A stretch of 9,897 bases of DNA from Candidatus Tectimicrobiota bacterium (lineage in GTDB: Bacteria; JACPSX01): NCBI GenBank assembly GCA_016193065.1, contig JACPSX010000051.1:1-9897 (forward strand), given 5' to 3'. Position numbers and translations under genes: made by a program. The notes beneath the pieces are model-generated. The model saw only the letters and a program-made list of their open reading frames with translations, made no database searches and had not been told where the DNA came from. How positions within the stretch are numbered: the stretch's first letter is position 1; each line of letters starts with the position of its first letter. Below are positions 6,087-9,897 of this stretch, one piece after another.

Positions 6087-9000
6087 CTAGGAGGGTACCT
6101 GGTGGCCGTTGAGGATCACGCTCACCAGTTGGGAGATCCCTTCTTCCTCCATCGTGACCCCGTAGAGGCGGTCCGCGATCGTCATGGTCCGCTTGTTGTG
6201 AGTGATGATGAGGAACTGGGTCCGGGAGGAGATTTCCCGGACCATCTCGCCGAAGCGCAGGACGTTGGCTTCATCCAGGGGCGCGTCCACCTCGTCCAGG
6301 ATGCAGAAAGGACTGGGGTTGACCAGGAAAATGGCGAACAGGAACGAAAGGGCCGTCAAGGCCTTTTCCCCGGCGGACAACAGGGCCAGGTTTTGCAGCT
6401 TTTTTCCCGGAGGCTGAGCAATGATATCCACGCCGCTTTCCAGGGGTTCAGCGGGGTTCGTGAGGACCAGAGTGGCCTCGCCTCCCCCAAAGAGCCGGAT
6501 GAAAACCTTCTCGAAATTGTTTTTGATCTGCTCAAACGATGTGGTGAATTTCTCGCGGATCGTGAGGTTGATCTTGCGAATCGTCTCGTGCAGATCCCCC
6601 AGAGATTTTTCCAGGTCTTCCCTCTGGGAGTCCAAAAACCGATGGCGCTCCTTCAACTCCTCGAACTCCTGCAGCGCCGTCATGTTGATTTCTCCCAGCC
6701 GCTGCATGGAATCCTTTACTTCCCCGGCCCTTTGCTTCCACCCCCCCACATCCACCTCGGGCTGGGACTGGAAGAGATGGACAATTTCCGCGATGGGACG
6801 CCCGTAAGAGCTCACACCGCGATCCTCCAGATGCCTCAGAGTGACCCGTTCTTCGGTCCATTGGATTTCCGCTCTGGAAAAAGTTTCCCGCGCCTGATCC
6901 AGTTCAAGGTTCGCCTCTTTGACGGCGACCTCCAGCTCCTCAAACTGTGCGCGCCCGGTCTGCAGGGACTCCTCCATCTCTTGCAGAGACGCCGAGCGCT
7001 GGTCCTTCAAAGCCGAGAGATCCTGGAGAGATCTCTCCCCCTCGTCGATGGTCTCCCGGGCCATTTGGATCCCCTGCCGGGCTTCGGACTGGCGGGCCCG
7101 GAGTTTTTCCCTGGCAGCCTCCAGGTTCTCCTGCTCGCCGGTGAGATCTCGCAGAGTGGTCGAAAGCCCCTGTTCTTTTTCTCTCAAGGCTCCAATTTCA
7201 ACCCGCAGCTCCGTGAGAGCAGCAGAAATTTCTGCGCTTTTCCTGTTGCGATCCTCCAGGTCCCCCTGCCCGCAGCGGATTTCCTCTTCGACCCGCAGGC
7301 ACTGATGCTCCAGAAGAGCGCACAGCTCTTCCTGCTTGGCGACCTCCTCCCGGAGCCGGGCTTCCTCCTCGGCAAGCATACCCCGCTCGTATCCCAGCGC
7401 CCGCCGCCGCTCGGTCCAGCGTCTGATTTCTCCCTCCTGCTGTTCCACGTCCCGCCGGCAATTGACCCGTTCAATCTCGCTTTCGCGCAGGAGAGCGGCG
7501 ATCCTCTGTTGCTCCTTCTGAAGATCCTCCAGCTCCCGCAGGAGCGCTTCTCTGCGGCCTTCCAGGCCGCGGATTTCCTCGCGCAGAGCCACCGCCTCGG
7601 AGTCGAGTTCCTGGATCCGGCGGCGCCTGGCCAGCAGCGTCCCGCCCTCGCTCTGTCCCTGATCACCCCCTCCGATGACCAGCCCGGTGGGATCCACCAC
7701 GTCCCCTTCCAGAGTCACAAGGGTTCCCGGAAAGGCATGGCGTTGCCAGAGATCGAGGGCATCCTGCAAGGTTTCAACGACCAGGACCTCCCCCAGCAAG
7801 CTGTAAACCGCCGCCCGAAACTCCTCGGGGCAGCGCACCAGATCCAGGGCCATCCCGACGATCCCCCGATCGCCGTTGGGGGAATAGGCAAAGGAGCCGT
7901 TGGATTTGGGCTGCATGGGAAGGAATCCGCCCCGGCCCCCGGTTCTGTCCTTCAAAAAAGAGATCGCTCGCAGCGCCGTCTCGTGTCCATCGACCAGGAG
8001 GCACTGCAGTTTTTCTCCCAGAGCAGCCTCGACGGCCTTTTCGAACCGCGGCGAGGTCTCCAGCACCTCCGCCACCACACCTTTGAGCCCCGGCAGCGCG
8101 AGCCCGGACCCCTCCTGCACCAGGAGACTGCGCACGCCCCGGGCAAAACCCTCATAATTCCGCTGCAGGTCCCGTAAGGTCTGCAGTTGGGAGAGAACCC
8201 CCTGGAGCTGGCCCCGGCGTTCTTGAATCCCATTTTCCGTTTCCTGAACCTCAACCATTTTTTCGCGCAGGCGGTCCTGGAATACAGCTTGCTCCCGGCC
8301 AAGTGAGAGGACGCACTCCTCGCTGGCCCGCAACCTGTCCGAACCCACCTGCAGCAACCGGGTCGATTCCCTCTCCCCCTCGCGGATCCGGCCCTCCTCC
8401 TGCAAGAGCCGCTGGGAGCGGCCGGCAAAATCTTCCTGGCGGCTCAGCAAGGACTCCCGCTGGGTGCGGCCCTGGGAAAGGCGGCTGTGCAGATCGATGT
8501 AGGCGGTCTTTTTCTCCTCCAGGCCCTGGGCGAGAAGCCTTGACTGCGCCTGCAGCCGGGTCATCTCGCCGTCGACGGCAACCCGGCGCTCCTCGAGGGC
8601 TTCGAGCTGGCCCAGCAACTCGCCCCTTTCCTGCCGCCGGCGGACCCTCGTCTGTTCCAAGCGCACCCCGCGCTCGCTGAGTTCTCCGAGCTCCTCTTCA
8701 AGGCGCTCCAGCTCTTTGCCCCGGCTGACAATCTGCTCGCGGGCCACATCGAGCCGGCTGCGGGCTCGATCCAGCGCACTGACCACTTCCTGAAATTCCA
8801 AGCGCAGGACGGAGAGGGTCTTCTCCCGATCCAGGAGGCTCATCTTGGCCTGCCCGACCCTGTTTTCCGCCGCCTCCTTGCGGGCCGAGATTTCCTCCAT
8901 TCGAGCGCGCAGGGCTGCGCAGCTCCGCGCACTTTCCTCGGCGCTCCCCCTCACAGTCACGTACTCGCAGCCCAGGATCAGCATTTCCAGGCGGAGCAAT

Positions 9001-9674
9001 TCCTGCTGGAGGTTGCGATAGGTCTCGGCCTTGCGGGCCTGGCGGGACAGGGAATTCATCTGGCGCTTGACCTCGCCCAGGATGTCGCCGACCCGCTGCA
9101 GGTTCTGCTGGGTGTCCTCCATTTTGCGCAGAGCTTCTTCCTTGCGATGCTTGTACTTCAAGACACCGGCGGCCCCATCGATGTAGGAGCGGCGCTCCTC
9201 CGGCTTGGCCTGCAACAGCTCGTAGATATCCGCTTGCTCCATGAGAGCCAGGCCGCTGCTGCTGACGCCCAGATCCAGGAAGGCATCCACCACATCCTTG
9301 AGGCGGACAGGGGTCTTGTTGATCAGGTATTCGCTCTCCCCCGAGCGGTAGAGACGGCGTCCCAGGCTAATTTCCGAGTACTCCCGCAGGGCCGCATTGG
9401 TGATCCTGCCATCGAGGTCGGTGATCAGGACGTTGGCTTCCGCCATGCCGCTAGAACGCCGGTTTTGCGTGCCGTTAAATATGAAGTCCTCCATCCGCTT
9501 GCCGCGCAGCGTCCTGGCGCTTTGCTCCCCAAGCACCCAACGGATGGCATCCACGATATTGCTTTTGCCGCAACCGTTGGGTCCGACAATGGCCGTAATC
9601 CCGGGTTCCAGGGTAACTTGAGCCTCATCCCCAAAAGATTTAAACCCTACCAGGTCCAACCGTTTAATATACAA
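6087..9674 (-). CDS. smc: Chromosome partition protein SMC
   Basis: Large ATPase that forms a ring with ScpA/ScpB kleisin partners and organises and segregates the chromosome. About 1,195 residues in the full five-part SMC layout: N-terminal ATPase half with Walker A GPNGCGKSN (33-41, counting from the ATG at 9680), a long coiled coil (about 180-510), the hinge (about 515-675, with GLKGVVAEVL and GDVVDPTGLVIGGG), the returning coiled coil (about 675-1020), and the C-terminal ATPase half with LSAGEKAL (1101-1108), Walker B CILDEVDAPLD (1126-1136) and THNK (1160-1163). I prefer the TTG at 9674: GGAGG is 7 nt upstream and the product begins YIKRLDLVGFKSF, the usual SMC N-terminus. The ATG at 9680 has the ribosome site only 1 nt away. 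Oddities: the signature reads LSAGE rather than the common LSGGE, and EQADI stands where QG is usual. ftsY follows by 85 nt; no scpA or rnc gene is in the window. Confidence 0.97.
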   Translation of the reverse strand: MYIKRLDLVGFKSFGDEAQVTLEPGITAIVGPNGCGKSNIVDAIRWVLGEQSARTLRGKRMEDFIFNGTQNRRSSGMAEANVLITDLDGRITNAALREYSEISLGRRLYRSGESEYLINKTPVRLKDVVDAFLDLGVSSSGLALMEQADIYELLQAKPEERRSYIDGAAGVLKYKHRKEEALRKMEDTQQNLQRVGDILGEVKRQMNSLSRQARKAETYRNLQQELLRLEMLILGCEYVTVRGSAEESARSCAALRARMEEISARKEAAENRVGQAKMSLLDREKTLSVLRLEFQEVVSALDRARSRLDVAREQIVSRGKELERLEEELGELSERGVRLEQTRVRRRQERGELLGQLEALEERRVAVDGEMTRLQAQSRLLAQGLEEKKTAYIDLHSRLSQGRTQRESLLSRQEDFAGRSQRLLQEEGRIREGERESTRLLQVGSDRLRASEECVLSLGREQAVFQDRLREKMVEVQETENGIQERRGQLQGVLSQLQTLRDLQRNYEGFARGVRSLLVQEGSGLALPGLKGVVAEVLETSPRFEKAVEAALGEKLQCLLVDGHETALRAISFLKDRTGGRGGFLPMQPKSNGSFAYSPNGDRGIVGMALDLVRCPEEFRAAVYSLLGEVLVVETLQDALDLWQRHAFPGTLVTLEGDVVDPTGLVIGGGDQGQSEGGTLLARRRRIQELDSEAVALREEIRGLEGRREALLRELEDLQKEQQRIAALLRESEIERVNCRRDVEQQEGEIRRWTERRRALGYERGMLAEEEARLREEVAKQEELCALLEHQCLRVEEEIRCGQGDLEDRNRKSAEISAALTELRVEIGALREKEQGLSTTLRDLTGEQENLEAAREKLRARQSEARQGIQMARETIDEGERSLQDLSALKDQRSASLQEMEESLQTGRAQFEELEVAVKEANLELDQARETFSRAEIQWTEERVTLRHLEDRGVSSYGRPIAEIVHLFQSQPEVDVGGWKQRAGEVKDSMQRLGEINMTALQEFEELKERHRFLDSQREDLEKSLGDLHETIRKINLTIREKFTTSFEQIKNNFEKVFIRLFGGGEATLVLTNPAEPLESGVDIIAQPPGKKLQNLALLSAGEKALTALSFLFAIFLVNPSPFCILDEVDAPLDEANVLRFGEMVREISSRTQFLIITHNKRTMTIADRLYGVTMEEEGISQLVSVILNGHQVPS

Positions 9675-9681
9675 ACCCATT

Positions 9682-9686
9682 CCTCC
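9682..9686 (-). promoter_or_regulatory. smc: Ribosome binding site that favours the TTG start of smc
   Basis: GGAGG on the minus strand lies 1 nt from the ATG (9680-9678) but 7 nt from the in-frame TTG (9674-9672). Optimal spacing is about 5-9 nt, so initiation at TTG is more plausible, although the shift changes only two residues. Confidence 0.5.
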
Positions 9687-9713
9687 CTGATCTTGGAGTC
9701 AGATTTGGCGGCT

Positions 9714-9742
9714 ATGGTAACACTCACAAAATGAGATGTAAA
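9714..9742 (-). promoter_or_regulatory. Predicted promoter for smc-ftsY
   Basis: Minus strand: TTTACA (-35, 9742-9737, five of six matches), a 17-nt spacer, and TACCAT (-10, 9719-9714, four of six). Transcription would begin near 9707, giving a leader of about 30 nt that holds the GGAGG ribosome site. It would drive smc and ftsY as a two-gene unit. Confidence 0.45.
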
Positions 9743-9897
9743 GGGGAAAGTCCAACAAATGGTGGGGATGAAGAGGCCATACAACAAGATCTAGTGCCCG
9801 GTGAGGGCTGGCCATCCGCCAGGGGGGTAACCCCCGCCGGCGACGGGTTTGGAGGAGGAGACCGGGTGTGCCCCGCACGGGCGACTTAAAGTTTTGC
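9743..9897. other. Unassigned GC-rich, hairpin-dense segment at right edge
   Basis: From about 9795 onward base composition rises sharply in G and C and short perfect inverted repeats sit nearly end to end: GCCC-5-GGGC (9796-9808), CTGGC-5-GCCAG (9808-9822), GGGGG with a GTAA loop and CCCCC (9822-9835), and GTGC-3-GCAC (9868-9878). A GTAA loop is a GNRA tetraloop. On the plus strand a 12-codon open frame (9759-9794, MVGMKRPYNKI, then TAG) immediately precedes it. On the minus strand one frame stays open from the edge to about 9704, but its residues look random. It could be the start of a structured RNA, the end of a mobile element, or the tail of an upstream gene. I do not recognise it. Confidence 0.3.

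Noticed and set aside
6102-8177. 691-codon open frame on the plus strand opposite smc
   Set aside because: It lies wholly antisense to a clear SMC protein. In GC-rich coding DNA the opposite strand is often free of stops; its translation shows no domain and no ribosome site.
9743-9897. Cobalamin or c-di-GMP riboswitch, RNase P RNA, tRNA or CRISPR
   Set aside because: Hairpins are present but the conserved cores of these RNAs are not, there is no tRNA cloverleaf, and there are no regularly spaced direct repeats.

Overview
This 9.9-kb window is a compact, GC-rich (about 60% by eye) bacterial chromosome segment made of housekeeping genes. From right to left on the minus strand, smc (chromosome condensation) is followed by ftsY (SRP receptor). 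One plus-strand gene encodes a class A penicillin-binding protein and converges on ftsY. Divergent from it, the minus strand carries an HNH endonuclease gene, prfB (release factor 2, with a programmed frameshift) and lysS (lysyl-tRNA synthetase), which runs off the left edge.

Layout: 1-1084 lysS (partial, lacks its C-terminus); 1085-1194 lysS leader with a good sigma70-type promoter; 1195-2314 prfB; 2315-2421 spacer with two inverted repeats; 2422-3024 HNH gene; 3025-3134 divergent promoter region; 3135-5060 PBP1A-type gene; 23-nt convergent gap; 5084-6001 ftsY; 6002-6086 spacer with small hairpins and a tandem repeat; 6087-9674 smc; 9675-9742 smc leader and promoter; 9743-9897 a GC-rich, hairpin-dense segment with no recognised gene.

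Organism: the prfB-lysS pairing and the smc-ftsY pairing are both widespread in bacteria, and the LysRS, RF2 and SMC sequences are ordinary bacterial types. High GC and SMC C-terminal features suggest a phylum such as Acidobacteriota, Desulfobacterota, Nitrospirota or Methylomirabilota, but the sequence read by eye does not settle this. Nothing points to a plasmid or phage, apart from the unexplained right edge.

Functional logic: prfB and lysS serve translation, ftsY targets membrane proteins to the translocon, the PBP builds peptidoglycan, and SMC organises the chromosome. No new multi-gene system is visible. The points most worth a second look are the prfB frameshift, which is hidden because the downstream frame happens to stay open upstream of it; the overlapping divergent promoters around the HNH start; and the structured, unassigned right edge.
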